A DNA stretch of 64,000 nucleotides from Limnochorda sp. L945t (GCF_035593305.1 NZ_CP141615.1:434001-498000); one strand, 5' to 3'. Positions 44,086 to 53,486 are shown, counted from the first letter of the stretch. The notes: a model not told the origin generated them from the sequence alone. A program made the numbers and translations.

Positions 44086-44338
44086 CCTTTCCCCGGAGCA
44101 ATGCGATCACCCGGTATTTGCCACTTCCGCGCCGGTCGACGACCCTCCTGTCGGGAGGGCTCTCGTCGAAGAAGAGAGGAAAGAGCAGGTTGATGCAAAA
44201 GAGTATCAAGCAACAGGATGGGGGGATGCAGGCCGACTGCGTCCGCACGGAGGGACGGCCGGTTGTTGACCTTCTGCTGCCCCGGCATGGCTGGCGGTCC
44301 TCGCTCTGCCCCGTGGCTCTGAAAGGGCAGGGGTTGGG

Positions 44339-44539
44339 GTGACTGCAAGCGACCGCAGCGAAGAGAGGCTGAGCGAAGCGGAGTCAGTGAAGCGACGGAT
44401 CGAGGAACTCAGGACACGTCTTTACGCTGGGGTGGGGGTCACCTACGAGGAGAACCCCCAGTTGCACGATGAGCTGGATCGGTTGATTCTGCGATACATT
44501 CAGCTGAGCCGGCGGGGCAGGAAGGCAGCCATCACCTGA
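44339..44539 (+). CDS. Spo0E-family aspartyl-phosphate phosphatase
   Basis: 66 residues, GTG start with AGGGG just upstream. A helical hairpin with IEELRTRLYAGVG in helix 1 and HDELDRLILRYIQLSRR in helix 2; the latter corresponds to the Spo0E signature SQELDxLIxxY. Spo0E-type proteins dephosphorylate Spo0A-P and delay sporulation, so the gene supports a sporulation lineage. It is flanked by two exported-protein genes and followed by a very stable terminator hairpin. Confidence 0.82.
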   Translation: MTASDRSEERLSEAESVKRRIEELRTRLYAGVGVTYEENPQLHDELDRLILRYIQLSRRGRKAAIT

Positions 44540-44582
44540 CGACGCCAGGTCGCTCCGGTGGCAGCGGACAGGTCAAGACGAG

Positions 44583-44620
44583 CAGGGCGAGGGCCGGTGC
44601 CGGCACCGGCCCTCGCCCTG
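44583..44620 (+). terminator. Very stable terminator-like hairpin after the Spo0E-like gene
   Basis: Perfect 17-bp inverted repeat around a CCGG loop (arms begin CAGGGCGAGGGCC and end GGCCCTCGCCCTG), 44 bp behind the stop at 44539. Followed by TCTTCG, not a T run. The likely terminator of the small gene. Confidence 0.7.
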
Positions 44621-44733
44621 TCTTCGTGGGCCCCTGCTCCGGCGAGCGACGAGAGGACGTAAGGGAGGGGGCGCCGTATCCAGGTAGGCAGGCTGGTACG
44701 CCCTACCATACCTGGAAGGAGCTCGCTATCCTC

Positions 44734-45963
44734 ATGCCATCCCTCTTTCGACCATCTTTCACGGTTCGCGTGCGCGCGACGGCCCTGGGGTTGGCCCTGG
44801 CCTCGATCGGGCTCGGACCCGGCGGCAGCCTCGCGCAAGGGCTCACGCCCTGGCACGGCTCGTCGTGGGCGATGGCGGGCGAGGCCCCGCCTGGATCGCC
44901 GGCAGCAGCGTGGCTGGCCTCCCCGCCGCTCGGCCTGGGCATCGAGGCAGCGCTACCCTTGGCGCCGCAAGCCGGCGGCGACACGGCAACCCTCGTGTGG
45001 GAAGCCGGGGCCCTCCTGGGCAGCACCGGCGGGATCGGGGAGTTGCCCTGGCTTGCGCCTCCCCCGGTGCAGGGTGAGTCGCCAGCCCTGCAGTCCGGCC
45101 GGCAGGCCCGGCAGGCAACCTTGCTCGGCGCCACGGTGGCGGCGGGAGCGCCGCGCTTCGGCACGTCGCTGCACCTCGCCTTGGAGACGGGCGGAGCCGA
45201 CGGCACGTCGGTCCGCCTGACCGGCTCCGCATCTGCCCTGCCGGGGGAGGGTCTCCGGGAGGTGCACCACGGTTGGTCGACGTCCGGAACCGCCGCCCGG
45301 GCGGGCGTCGCGTGCGGGTGGCCCGGAGGATCGTCCGCTTCGTTGCAGGTGCTGGTCTCTTCGATGGCCGGCTGGCAGCACCAGACAGGCCCGTCGTCGG
45401 AGGTGGAACGCATCGCCGACGGCATCGACGTGCGCGTCGTGGAACGGAACGGCAACCTGAGGGCCTCGGCCTCCCACGTCGACCTCGGCGCCGCGCTGGT
45501 CTGGCGACCGGCCCCGGCGTGGCAGGCCCGGGTAGGCGCCGGCTGGGTGAGGCGAGAGGCGTGGTTCGAAGAGGTGATGGCCCCAGGGCAGATCTCCTTG
45601 TACCGGGAGAACGTGGCGCCGCTTCCGATGGGTCCGGAGCCTGCGGGCGAGAGGCGCCAGGTCTGCGATCGGTGGAGCGGAGTGGTGGTGCCTGCCCTCG
45701 TCAGCTGGCAGGCCACGCCGTGGGCGGAGGTGCGCGTGGGACTGTCGGTGTGGACGGGGCAGGTCGAGCAGGCGAGCCGCTGGTCTGCCCTCGTCGACGG
45801 CATCCCCGAGTTCGAGGTGGCGAGCGCCGCCGCAGGCGGCCCTTCGTCGCGCCCCGTGTGGGAGGCCGGAGCCAGGTTCTCCGTGGGACGCCACGTGCGT
45901 GGCGATCTCTCGATCTCCGCCGGCGGGAGGGCGAGACTCCTCGTGAACGGGCGCCTGCGGTAG
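44734..45963 (+). CDS. Exported beta-barrel-like protein of unknown family
   Basis: 409 residues from ATG 44734. Signal peptide at about residues 14-35 (ALGLALASIGLGPGGSLAQG). The rest alternates short polar turns and hydrophobic strands (AALPLAPQAGGDTATLVWEAGALLG, LGAALVWRPAPAWQARVGAGWV, VVVPALVSWQATPWAEVRVGLSVW, ARFSVGRHVRGDLSISAGG), compatible with an outer-membrane barrel of 14-16 strands. Two cysteines only. No family recognised. It ends LVNGRLR, not with an aromatic residue. Separate from, but facing the same intergenic region as, the 43027 gene. Confidence 0.6.
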   Translation: MPSLFRPSFTVRVRATALGLALASIGLGPGGSLAQGLTPWHGSSWAMAGEAPPGSPAAAWLASPPLGLGIEAALPLAPQAGGDTATLVWEAGALLGSTGGIGELPWLAPPPVQGESPALQSGRQARQATLLGATVAAGAPRFGTSLHLALETGGADGTSVRLTGSASALPGEGLREVHHGWSTSGTAARAGVACGWPGGSSASLQVLVSSMAGWQHQTGPSSEVERIADGIDVRVVERNGNLRASASHVDLGAALVWRPAPAWQARVGAGWVRREAWFEEVMAPGQISLYRENVAPLPMGPEPAGERRQVCDRWSGVVVPALVSWQATPWAEVRVGLSVWTGQVEQASRWSALVDGIPEFEVASAAAGGPSSRPVWEAGARFSVGRHVRGDLSISAGGRARLLVNGRLR

Positions 45964-46040
45964 TGCAGGGGCTTTCCCGCAGGCGCCGAAACAGCGTCCG
46001 GGAGTGCTCCGGCTCCACGCAAGGGAGGCACCGAACGCAG

Positions 46041-47120
46041 ATGCAGATGACGGAAGGGCAACCGGCCGGGCGGCCGTCCCCCGGGCCGTCAATCGGCGTA
46101 GTGCAGGTCGGGCTGGGCCACATCGGCAGAGCCATCGTGCGGCGCCTGGCCGTGCTGGACGGCGTGCACGTGGTGGCCGCGGTCGACCCGGCGCCGGAGT
46201 TGCAGGGGCGCGACGCGGGGGAGGTGGCGGGTACCCACCCCCTCGGCGTGAAGGTCGTGCCCGAGTTGCGCCAGGAGGACGCCCGAGGCGCCTCGGTAGC
46301 GCTCCATTCCACCCTCTCGCATCTCGAGCAGGTGCTGCCCCAGCTCGTCGGGTTGGTGGAGAGCGGACTGCACGTGGTCTCGACGTGCGAGGAGCTGGCC
46401 TGGCCGTGGTTTCACCATCCCGAGGCCGCCCGTGCGCTGGACCGGGCGGCGCGCCACGCCGGGGTCACCGTCCTCGGTACCGGCGTCAATCCGGGGTTCG
46501 TGATGGACCTGTTGCCCCTCTTGCTGACCGGGGTCTGCACCCGGGTCGACCGCGTCGTTGCCCGGCGGGTGGTGGACGCCTCCCGGCGGCGTGAGCCGTT
46601 GCAGCGGAAGATCGGATCCGGCACGAGCCCCGAGGAGTTCCGCCGGCTCGTGCGAGAAGGCCGGATGGGCCACGTCGGCCTGCCCGAGTCGGTGGCTCTC
46701 GTGGCGGCCGGGTTGGGATGGAGGCTCGACCGGATCGAGCAACAGGTCGAGCCGATCGTCGCCGACGAGCCCATCGTCACCGAGCACGTGCACGTGCAGC
46801 CTGGCCAGGTCCAGGGGCTTTTCCAGACCGCGGCAGGCTACCAGGACGGGCGCGAACGGGTGCGGCTGGAGCTGTGGATGGCGCTGCGGCCCCAACACCT
46901 GGCGCCCTCCCCGGTCGAGTCCGCCTCCTTCGACGAGGTGCGGGTCGAAGGGGAGCCTCCCGTGCACGTGGTCATCCCCGAGGGCATCTCCGGCGATACC
47001 GCCACCGTCGCCGCCGTGACCAACGCCATCCCTGCCGTGATGGAGGCCCCGCCCGGGCTGTTGTCGGTGAGGGACCTCCCCCCTGTACGCTGGTGGGGCG
47101 GCCGCCTGGTCGTCGCGTGA
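46041..47120 (+). CDS. NAD(P)-dependent dehydrogenase, 2,4-diaminopentanoate dehydrogenase-like
   Basis: 359 residues from ATG 46041 with AGGGAGG twelve bases upstream. Nucleotide fold VVQVGLGHIGRAIVRRLA, then HSTLSHLEQVL, VVSTCEELAWPW, VLGTGVNPGFVMDLLP and VTNAIPAVMEAPPGL, as in the DAPDH / dihydrodipicolinate reductase-like group. In anaerobic ornithine breakdown DAPDH oxidises 2,4-diaminopentanoate, but many homologues act elsewhere and no other ornithine-fermentation gene is adjacent here. First of three genes on the strand that make a small catabolic block. Confidence 0.75.
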   Translation: MQMTEGQPAGRPSPGPSIGVVQVGLGHIGRAIVRRLAVLDGVHVVAAVDPAPELQGRDAGEVAGTHPLGVKVVPELRQEDARGASVALHSTLSHLEQVLPQLVGLVESGLHVVSTCEELAWPWFHHPEAARALDRAARHAGVTVLGTGVNPGFVMDLLPLLLTGVCTRVDRVVARRVVDASRRREPLQRKIGSGTSPEEFRRLVREGRMGHVGLPESVALVAAGLGWRLDRIEQQVEPIVADEPIVTEHVHVQPGQVQGLFQTAAGYQDGRERVRLELWMALRPQHLAPSPVESASFDEVRVEGEPPVHVVIPEGISGDTATVAAVTNAIPAVMEAPPGLLSVRDLPPVRWWGGRLVVA

Positions 47121-47162
47121 CGCGGCGGGGGTCGCCCGGATGAGGGAGAGGAGGCTGGATCC

Positions 47163-47933
47163 TTGCCCAACCCTGTCAAGGAGCGTCTCCGGCAAGGTTT
47201 GCCCGCGATAGGGACGTGGCTCAGCATCCCGTCGCCCGTGGTGGCCGAAGCTCTGGCCGGCCTCGAGCCGGACTGGCTCCTGATCGACACCGAGCACGGG
47301 GCCATCGACGAGCAGACGGCGGAGGACATGATCCGGGCCATCCGCGCCGCCTCCTCGACGGTGGTGCCCCTGGTGCGGGTGGCCGCCAACGACCCGGCGT
47401 TGATCAAGAAAGCCCTCGACCGGGGAGCGATGGGGGTGCTCGTGCCCCTGGTCAACAGCGCCGAAGAGGCCCGCCGGGCGGTGGCGGCCTGCCGCTACCC
47501 TCCGGAGGGGATCCGGGGCGTGGCGGGCACCCGGGCGAGCCGGTACGGGCTCGAGATGGATCGGTACTTTGCCTCCTGGAACCGGGAGGTGCTCGTCGGG
47601 GTCCAGGTGGAGACGCCGGTAGCCCTCGAGGCCGTCGAGGCGATTGCCTCGACTCCTGGGGTCGACCTCCTCTTCATCGGGCCCAACGACCTCTCGGCCG
47701 GCCTGGGGATCTTCCGGCAGTGGGAACATCCTCACTACCGGGCAGCCGTGGCGCGCATCCTGGACGCGGCGAAGGCTGCGCGGATCGCGGCAGGCTACAT
47801 GGCCAGGGGGCCGGAGGAGGCTCAACGGCGGGTGCGGGAAGGGTTCGCCTTGGTCTCGGTGGCGACCGACCTGGGGCTGCTCCTGCAGGCAGCTTCTGGA
47901 GCCTTCGAGCAGGCCCGGGAGCCAGCACGTTGA
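47163..47933 (+). CDS. HpcH/HpaI-family aldolase
   Basis: 256 residues, TTG start with GAGGAGG upstream. Class II pyruvate-dependent aldolase: GTWLSIPSPVVAEALA, LLIDTEHGAIDEQTA, VPLVNSAEEARRAV, CRYPPEGIRGVAG, VGVQVETPVALEAVEAI and DLLFIGPNDLSAGLG with the metal-binding acid and the conserved GPxDLxxxLG motif. Cleaves 4-hydroxy-2-oxo acids to pyruvate or oxo-acids plus an aldehyde. Its partner is probably the dehydrogenase that follows. Confidence 0.92.
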   Translation: MPNPVKERLRQGLPAIGTWLSIPSPVVAEALAGLEPDWLLIDTEHGAIDEQTAEDMIRAIRAASSTVVPLVRVAANDPALIKKALDRGAMGVLVPLVNSAEEARRAVAACRYPPEGIRGVAGTRASRYGLEMDRYFASWNREVLVGVQVETPVALEAVEAIASTPGVDLLFIGPNDLSAGLGIFRQWEHPHYRAAVARILDAAKAARIAAGYMARGPEEAQRRVREGFALVSVATDLGLLLQAASGAFEQAREPAR

Positions 47934-47955
47934 GGCGAAGGGGCGGGTGCAGGAT

Positions 47956-48936
47956 ATGGGCGAGTACGACGTGTACGTGACGCGCCGGCTCCCGGAGCCG
48001 GGCATGTCGATCATCCAGCAGCATTGTCGCATGGAGGTCAACCCGCACGACCGCCCGCTCACCCGGGAGGAGCTGCTCCGGGCGGTCCGGGGACGGGATG
48101 GCCTGGTCACCTTGCTCACGGACCGCATCGACGCCGAGGTCATGGATGCGGCGGGGCCGCAGTTGCGGGTCGTCTCCAACTACGCCGTGGGCTTCAACAA
48201 CGTCGACGTGCAGGAGGCGACCCGCCGGCGGATCGTGGTCACCAACACCCCGGGGGTGTTGACCGAGACGACGGCCGACCTGGCCTGGGCCTTGCTCATG
48301 GCGGTCGCCCGCCGCGTCGTGGAAGCGGACGCCTTCATGCGGGCGGGCAAGTACAACGGATGGTCCCCCACGCTGTTCCTCGGCACCGACGTCTACGGCA
48401 AGACGCTGGGCATCGTGGGCTTCGGCCGGATCGGCCAGGCGGTGGCGCGCCGCGCGTCGGGTTTCGGCATGCGGGTCTTGTACCACGACGTCGCGCGCAG
48501 GCCGGGCGAGGAGGAGGCCCGCCTCGGCGTCGCGTACCGCCCGCTCGACGAGCTCCTGTCCGAAAGCGACTTCGTCACCTTGCACGTGGACCTCAACCCC
48601 AGGACGCACCACCTCATCGATGCCCGGGCCCTCTCGCTCATGAAGCCCACCGCCTTCCTGATCAACACGTCGCGGGGGCCGGTGGTCGACGAGGCGGCCC
48701 TGGTGCGGGCCCTCGAGGAAGGGCGGCTGGCGGGCGCCGGTCTCGACGTCTTCGAAAACGAGCCGGCCATGGCGCCGGGGCTGGCCAGGCTTCCCAACGT
48801 GGTGGTGTTGCCCCATATCGCGAGCGCCAGTAAGGAGACCCGCTCCCGTATGGCCGAGATGGCGGCCACCAACCTCGTCACGGCCCTCGGCGGCGGCCGC
48901 CCCGCGCACGTCGTCAATCCCGAGGTGCTGGGCTGA
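47956..48936 (+). CDS. D-2-hydroxyacid dehydrogenase (glyoxylate/hydroxypyruvate reductase type)
   Basis: 326 residues from ATG 47956 (a GTG at 47947 is also possible). NAD(P)-binding LGIVGFGRIGQAVARRA, catalytic SNYAVGFNNVDV, VTNTPGVLTETTADLAWALLMA, INTSRGPVVDEAALV and LPHIASASKETR. Catalytic Arg/Glu/His all appear present. Reduces glyoxylate, hydroxypyruvate or tartronate-semialdehyde-type compounds; follows the aldolase by 22 bp. Confidence 0.92.
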   Translation: MGEYDVYVTRRLPEPGMSIIQQHCRMEVNPHDRPLTREELLRAVRGRDGLVTLLTDRIDAEVMDAAGPQLRVVSNYAVGFNNVDVQEATRRRIVVTNTPGVLTETTADLAWALLMAVARRVVEADAFMRAGKYNGWSPTLFLGTDVYGKTLGIVGFGRIGQAVARRASGFGMRVLYHDVARRPGEEEARLGVAYRPLDELLSESDFVTLHVDLNPRTHHLIDARALSLMKPTAFLINTSRGPVVDEAALVRALEEGRLAGAGLDVFENEPAMAPGLARLPNVVVLPHIASASKETRSRMAEMAATNLVTALGGGRPAHVVNPEVLG

Positions 48937-49001
48937 GTGGCGAGGCGGCCCGTGTAGCCTGGCGTGAGGCGACAAAGGCAGCGGTCGAAGGGGTGGCGAC
49001 G

Positions 49002-50399
49002 ATGGAGAGACCCGCACGGATCCCGGACGGAGTGCGAGCGCACCTGGAGCGGCTCGGAGAGCAGGCCGTCCATGAGCTCATCGATTTCTTGCGCATACCG
49101 AGCGTGAGCGCGCTGAGCGAGCACCGCGACGACGTGCGCCGCGCGGCCGAGTGGGTGGCCCGGCGGATGCAACGAGCCGGCATCGAGCACGTGGAGGTGC
49201 TGCCGACCCCTCTCCACCCGGTGGTCGTCGGCGACTGGCTGCACGCGCCCGCCGGGCGACCGACGGTGCTCGTCTACGGGCACTTCGACACGCAGCCGGC
49301 CGACCCGGTGGAGCTGTGGACGCGGCCTCCTTTCGAACCGTGGGTGGAAGGGGACCGGATTTACGCCCGGGGCGCCTCCGACGACAAGGGCAACATGATG
49401 GTCCCGATCCTGGCCGCCCAGGCGTGGCTGCAGGGCGGGCAGGGGCTGCCGGTCAACGTGCGGTTCATCTTCGAGGGGCAGGAGGAGGTCGGCAGCCCCC
49501 ACCTGGCCGAGTTCGTCGCCGGGAGGCGGGACCGTCTCGCCTGCGACCTGGTGGTGAGCGCGGACGGGGGCCAGTTCTCGGAGGAACGACCCTCGCTCAC
49601 GCTGGGTACCCGAGGGCTTTGTGCCGTGCAAATCGATGTGAAAGGACCGGCCCGCGACCTGCATTCGGGGACGTACGGGGGCACGGTCCAAAACCCCATC
49701 CACGCTCTCGTCGAACTCCTGGCCTCGATGCGGGCTCCGGACGGGCACGTCCTGGTGGAAGGGTTCTACGACCGGGTGGAGCCCCTTTCCGCGGAGCAGC
49801 GGCGCTACATGGCCATGGTGCCGCACGACGACGGGGCGTATCGCCAGGCCATCGGCGTGCGGGAGCTTTTCGGCGAGCCCGGGTACTCTACGTTGGAGCG
49901 GCAAGGCGCCCGGCCGACGCTGGAGATCAACGGCATCTGGGGCGGGTTCACGGGCGAAGGGGTCAAGACGGTCCTCCCTTCGGAGGCGCACGCCAAGCTC
50001 ACGTGCCGGCTCGTGAAGGACCAGGATCCGGTGGAGATCCAGCGGCGGATCGAGGCGCACGTGGAGCGCCACGCGCCTCGGGGAGTCGAGGTGCGGGTGC
50101 GCCGGATGGAGGGCCTGGCGCGCCCTTACGCCATGCCGGTCGACCACTGGGGCAATCGGGCCGCTTCGGACGTGCTCCAGGAGGTCTACGGGCGTGAGCC
50201 GCTCTTGCTGTGGTCGGGAGGGACCGTGCCGCTGTACGACATCTTCCTGCGGGAGCTGGGCACCTACACGGTGACCTTCGCCTTCGGGCTTCCCGATGAG
50301 CCGGTGCACGCACCCGACGAGTTCTTCCGCATCTCGAGCCTGCGTCGTGGGATGGTCGCCTGGGCCCGTCTTTTCGAGCGGCTCGCCCATGCTCCTTGA
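49002..50399 (+). CDS. M20-family peptidase (dipeptidase type)
   Basis: 465 residues from ATG 49002, preferred over GTG 48993 because AAGGGG lies eight bases before the ATG. Metallopeptidase with two metal ions: VLVYGHFDTQPADP, ARGASDDKGNMMVPI, FIFEGQEEVGSPHL and the C-terminal LLLWSGGTVPLYDIFL; insertion (dimerisation) domain around GTYGGTVQNPI. Hydrolyses di- or oligopeptides or N-acyl groups. Its TGA overlaps the metK promoter. Confidence 0.93.
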   Translation: MERPARIPDGVRAHLERLGEQAVHELIDFLRIPSVSALSEHRDDVRRAAEWVARRMQRAGIEHVEVLPTPLHPVVVGDWLHAPAGRPTVLVYGHFDTQPADPVELWTRPPFEPWVEGDRIYARGASDDKGNMMVPILAAQAWLQGGQGLPVNVRFIFEGQEEVGSPHLAEFVAGRRDRLACDLVVSADGGQFSEERPSLTLGTRGLCAVQIDVKGPARDLHSGTYGGTVQNPIHALVELLASMRAPDGHVLVEGFYDRVEPLSAEQRRYMAMVPHDDGAYRQAIGVRELFGEPGYSTLERQGARPTLEINGIWGGFTGEGVKTVLPSEAHAKLTCRLVKDQDPVEIQRRIEAHVERHAPRGVEVRVRRMEGLARPYAMPVDHWGNRAASDVLQEVYGREPLLLWSGGTVPLYDIFLRELGTYTVTFAFGLPDEPVHAPDEFFRISSLRRGMVAWARLFERLAHAP

Positions 50400-50425
50400 C
50401 GGGTTTCGAAAGGCCATGCTAACAT
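50396..50425 (+). promoter_or_regulatory. Probable metK promoter with extended -10
   Basis: TTGACG (50396-50401) and TAACAT (50420-50425) are 18 bp apart, and TGC precedes the -10 (TGCTAACAT), so it looks like an extended -10 promoter. It lies about 40 bp before the SAM riboswitch; the -35 overlaps the stop of the M20 gene. Confidence 0.5.
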
Positions 50426-50460
50426 GATCCCGCTGAAAAAGCGAAAAAGCGTGCTTCTGG

Positions 50461-50579
50461 CTCTTATCGAGAGCGGCGGAGGGACGGGCCCGATGAAGCC
50501 CGGCAACCGGCGTCGCCGGGTCGGTGCGGCGTGCGGTGCCAATTCCCGCAGAATGGTGTTCCATTCTGGGAGATGAGAG
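50461..50579 (+). ncRNA. SAM-I (S-box) riboswitch
   Basis: Core pattern is intact: CTCTTATC paired with GATGAGAG as P1, GAGCGGCGGAGGGACGGGC, CCGATGAAGCCCGGCAACCG (S-box core), and the GGTGCCAATTCC pairing to the J region. Binds S-adenosylmethionine. It precedes metK by about 130 bp with a terminator between, so high SAM should stop transcription. Confidence 0.95.
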
Positions 50580-50592
50580 CTTCCAAGCTCTT

Positions 50593-50628
50593 GCCTCTTC
50601 CTGTAATGGAGCAGAGGCGCTTTTTTTT
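50593..50628 (+). terminator. Riboswitch-controlled intrinsic terminator
   Basis: GCCTCT (50593-50598) and AGAGGC (50613-50618) form a stem and are followed after two bases by eight T (50621-50628). A second hairpin, AGAGCTT-CC-AAGCTCT (50576-50591), overlaps the 3' strand of P1 and may be the antiterminator or linker that couples ligand binding to termination. Confidence 0.85.
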
Positions 50629-50709
50629 GCCTTCGGTGCGCCGTGACCATCGTACCAAGCACCGGAGCACTTCGCCCGGAGCACGCGCGAGGCAAGGGAG
50701 GCACGCGCC

Positions 50710-52029
50710 ATGCAGACGCAGGGTGGCGGCGCCGCTCAGGCGCCCCGCCGCCGGGAGTTCACGTCGGAATCGGTGACGGAAGGACACCCCGACAAGGTCT
50801 GCGACCAGATCGCCGACGCGATCCTGGACGCCATCTACGAGCAGGATCCCGACGCCCGGGTCGCCTGCGAGGTGGCCACGAAGACCGGGATGGTTCTCAT
50901 CATGGGAGAGATCACGACCCGAGCCCGGGTCGACATGCCCCGGATCGCCCGGAAGACCATCCTGGACATCGGTTACGACGATGGGCGCTACGGGCTCGAT
51001 GGGGCGACCTGCAGCGTCTTGTTGGCCGTGGAGGAGCAGTCGCCGGACATTCGCCAGGGCGTCGACCGGCCCTGGGAGAGCCGAGAAGAAGGAGCCTCCC
51101 GAGACGGGGCCGGAGCGGCGGGCGCCGACCCGTACGGGGCGCTGGGGGCCGGCGACCAGGGCATCATGTTCGGCTATGCGACCGACGAGACGGTGCCGGA
51201 GTTCATGCCCCTTCCCACGGTGCTCGCCCACCGGCTGGCGAGGCAGTTGAGCCGGGTGCGCAAGGAAGGGGTGCTCCCGTACCTGCGTCCCGACGGCAAG
51301 ACCCAGGTCACCGTCGCTTACGAGGACGACCGCCCGGTGGCTGTGACGGCAGTGGTGGTCTCGGCGCAGCACGAGCCCGACGTCGCTCTGGAGCGGCTCC
51401 GGTCGGACATCCGCCGGCACGTCATCGACGCGGTCATCCCGGCCGGGCTGCTGTCGCCGCAGGCCCGGATCTTCATCAACCCGACCGGCCGTTTCGTGGT
51501 GGGCGGCCCCCAGGCCGACACCGGGATGACGGGGCGCAAGCTGATCGTCGACACGTACGGCGGCATGAGCCGCCACGGGGGCGGCGCCTTTTCGGGCAAG
51601 GACGCCACCAAGGTCGACCGTACGGCGAGCTACGCGGCCCGCTACCTGGCCAAGAACGTCGTGGCCGCCGGGCTGGCACGGCGGTGCGAGGTGCAGATCG
51701 CGTACGTCATCGGCGTGGCCCGGCCCATCTCGGTGGGAGTGGATACGTTCGGGACCGGGCGGCTGCCCGACGCCCTGCTGGAAGAGCGGCTGAAGCAGCT
51801 CGTCGACCTGCGCCCGGCGGCGCTCATCGAGCGCTTCGACCTGAGGCGGCCGATCTACCGGCCACTGGCAGCGTACGGGCATTTCGGTCGCGTCGATCTC
51901 GACCTGCCGTGGGAACGCATCGACCTGGTGGATGCTCTGCGCCGGGCGGCGGCGGAGTACGAACGCCAGGCGGCGGCCCCGGCCCGGGCGGCCGCCGCCG
52001 CAGCAGACGAACGAGGTGCCGGGCGTTAG
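50710..52029 (+). CDS. metK: S-adenosylmethionine synthetase MetK
   Basis: 439 residues, longer than the usual 380-400. [88 protein letters not shown] and [16 protein letters not shown] are all present. The extra length is an N-terminal lead, a C-terminal Ala/Arg-rich tail, and an insertion of about 20 residues (near 118-148: [20 protein letters not shown]) inside the active-site loop region just before GAGDQG. ATG 50710 has GGGAGG upstream. Controlled by the SAM-I riboswitch; ahcY follows. Confidence 0.96.
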   Translation: MQTQGGGAAQAPRRREFTSESVTEGHPDKVCDQIADAILDAIYEQDPDARVACEVATKTGMVLIMGEITTRARVDMPRIARKTILDIGYDDGRYGLDGATCSVLLAVEEQSPDIRQGVDRPWESREEGASRDGAGAAGADPYGALGAGDQGIMFGYATDETVPEFMPLPTVLAHRLARQLSRVRKEGVLPYLRPDGKTQVTVAYEDDRPVAVTAVVVSAQHEPDVALERLRSDIRRHVIDAVIPAGLLSPQARIFINPTGRFVVGGPQADTGMTGRKLIVDTYGGMSRHGGGAFSGKDATKVDRTASYAARYLAKNVVAAGLARRCEVQIAYVIGVARPISVGVDTFGTGRLPDALLEERLKQLVDLRPAALIERFDLRRPIYRPLAAYGHFGRVDLDLPWERIDLVDALRRAAAEYERQAAAPARAAAAAADERGAGR

Positions 52030-52101
52030 CTGGCGCAACCGGCGGCCGCCAGGAGGCCAGGAGCCGCCCCAAACCAGCAAGGAAAGAGGCTACCGGCAGC
52101 C

Positions 52102-53352
52102 ATGCCATCGTTCCCTGCGGAGCAAGTCGAGCTCGGACGGCGTCGCATCGAGTGGGCAGACGCGTTCATGCCGGTGCTGGCGCGAATCCGGGCCCAATGG
52201 GCTGAGAGGCGGCCCCTGGCAGGGGTGCGCATCTCGGCCTGCCTGCACGTGACGACCGAGACGGCCAATCTGGTGAGAACCCTGGCGGCCGGGGGCGCCG
52301 AGGTGCGTCTCAGCGCCTCCAATCCGCTGTCGACCCAGGACGACGTGGTCGCGGCTCTCAACGAGGTGTACGGGATCCCCACGTTCGCCCGGCGCGGCGT
52401 GGGCCAGGACGAGTACTACGCGCACATCCGCCAGGCCCTGGAGCACGGGCCCAACCTGACCATGGACGACGGGGCCGACCTGGTGACGACCTTGCATACC
52501 CACCAGCCGTCGCTCCTGGCAGGGGTGCGGGGCGGCACGGAGGAGACCACGACCGGCGTCATCCGCCTGCGGGCGATGGCGGAGGAAGGGAAGCTCCGGT
52601 ACCCCATCGTGGCGGTCAACGATGCCCGTACCAAGCACCTCTTCGACAACCGGTACGGCACGGGCCAGTCCGCCATCGACGGCGTCTTGAGGGCGACCAA
52701 CCTGCTGCTGGCAGGCAGCACGGTGGTGGTGGCAGGGTACGGATGGTGCGGCCGGGGGATCGCCATGCGGGCCAGGGGCATGGGAGCGCGGGTCATCGTG
52801 ACCGAAGTGGATCCGCTGCGGGCCCTCGAGGCCGTCATGGACGGTTACGAGGTCAAACCGATGCTGGAGGCGGCGGCAGAAGGCGACCTCTTCATCACCG
52901 CCACGGGCGATACTCAGGTCATCACGGAGCCGCATTTCCTGCGCATGAAAGACGGCGCCATCCTGGCCAACGCCGGCCACTTCGACGTGGAAGTGGACGT
53001 CCGGACCCTGCGCCAGATGGCAAAGGGGCCGAGGGCGGTCCGGCCGTCGGTAGACGAATGGGAGCTGCCGGGTGGCAAGCGCATCCGGGTGATCGGGGAA
53101 GGCAGGCTGGTCAACCTCGCCGCTGCCGAGGGGCACCCGGCGCAAGTCATGGACATGAGCTTCGCCAACCAGGCGCTGTCGGTCGAGTGGTTGGCCCGGC
53201 AGGCAGAGATGCCCCGCCCGGGTGTCTATCCGGTGCCGGAGGCGATCGACCGCGAGGTGGCACGGCTCAAACTGGAGAGCCTCCACGTGCGCATCGACAC
53301 GCTCACCGAGGAGCAGCGGCGCTACCTCTCGGGGTGGGAGCAGGGTACCTGA
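52102..53352 (+). CDS. ahcY: Adenosylhomocysteinase AhcY
   Basis: 416 residues. NAD-dependent cleavage of S-adenosylhomocysteine to adenosine and homocysteine. Features: [76 protein letters not shown] (NAD site) and [11 protein letters not shown]. Placed 73 bp after metK on the same strand, so the SAM cycle is under shared riboswitch control unless there is an internal promoter. Firmicutes often use MtnN/LuxS instead; this uses the AhcY route. Confidence 0.95.
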   Translation: MPSFPAEQVELGRRRIEWADAFMPVLARIRAQWAERRPLAGVRISACLHVTTETANLVRTLAAGGAEVRLSASNPLSTQDDVVAALNEVYGIPTFARRGVGQDEYYAHIRQALEHGPNLTMDDGADLVTTLHTHQPSLLAGVRGGTEETTTGVIRLRAMAEEGKLRYPIVAVNDARTKHLFDNRYGTGQSAIDGVLRATNLLLAGSTVVVAGYGWCGRGIAMRARGMGARVIVTEVDPLRALEAVMDGYEVKPMLEAAAEGDLFITATGDTQVITEPHFLRMKDGAILANAGHFDVEVDVRTLRQMAKGPRAVRPSVDEWELPGGKRIRVIGEGRLVNLAAAEGHPAQVMDMSFANQALSVEWLARQAEMPRPGVYPVPEAIDREVARLKLESLHVRIDTLTEEQRRYLSGWEQGT

Positions 53353-53486
53353 AGCGTCCCGCTTCGGAGGTGGCGTTCGGGGCCGGGGGGCAGAGAGGCC
53401 GGGCGGGGGCGATCGAGGGGGCGCACGGCCGGCCCCGATCGGCCGGATGAGGCCGGGGCAAAGCAAGGGTGCGTGGTGACGATGAG

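Noticed and set aside
46089-50711. Long minus-strand open frames (about 700 and 770 codons) opposite 46-50 kb
   Set aside because: They are antisense shadows of confident plus-strand genes, with Arg/Pro/His-rich composition and no family motif; typical of GC-rich DNA.
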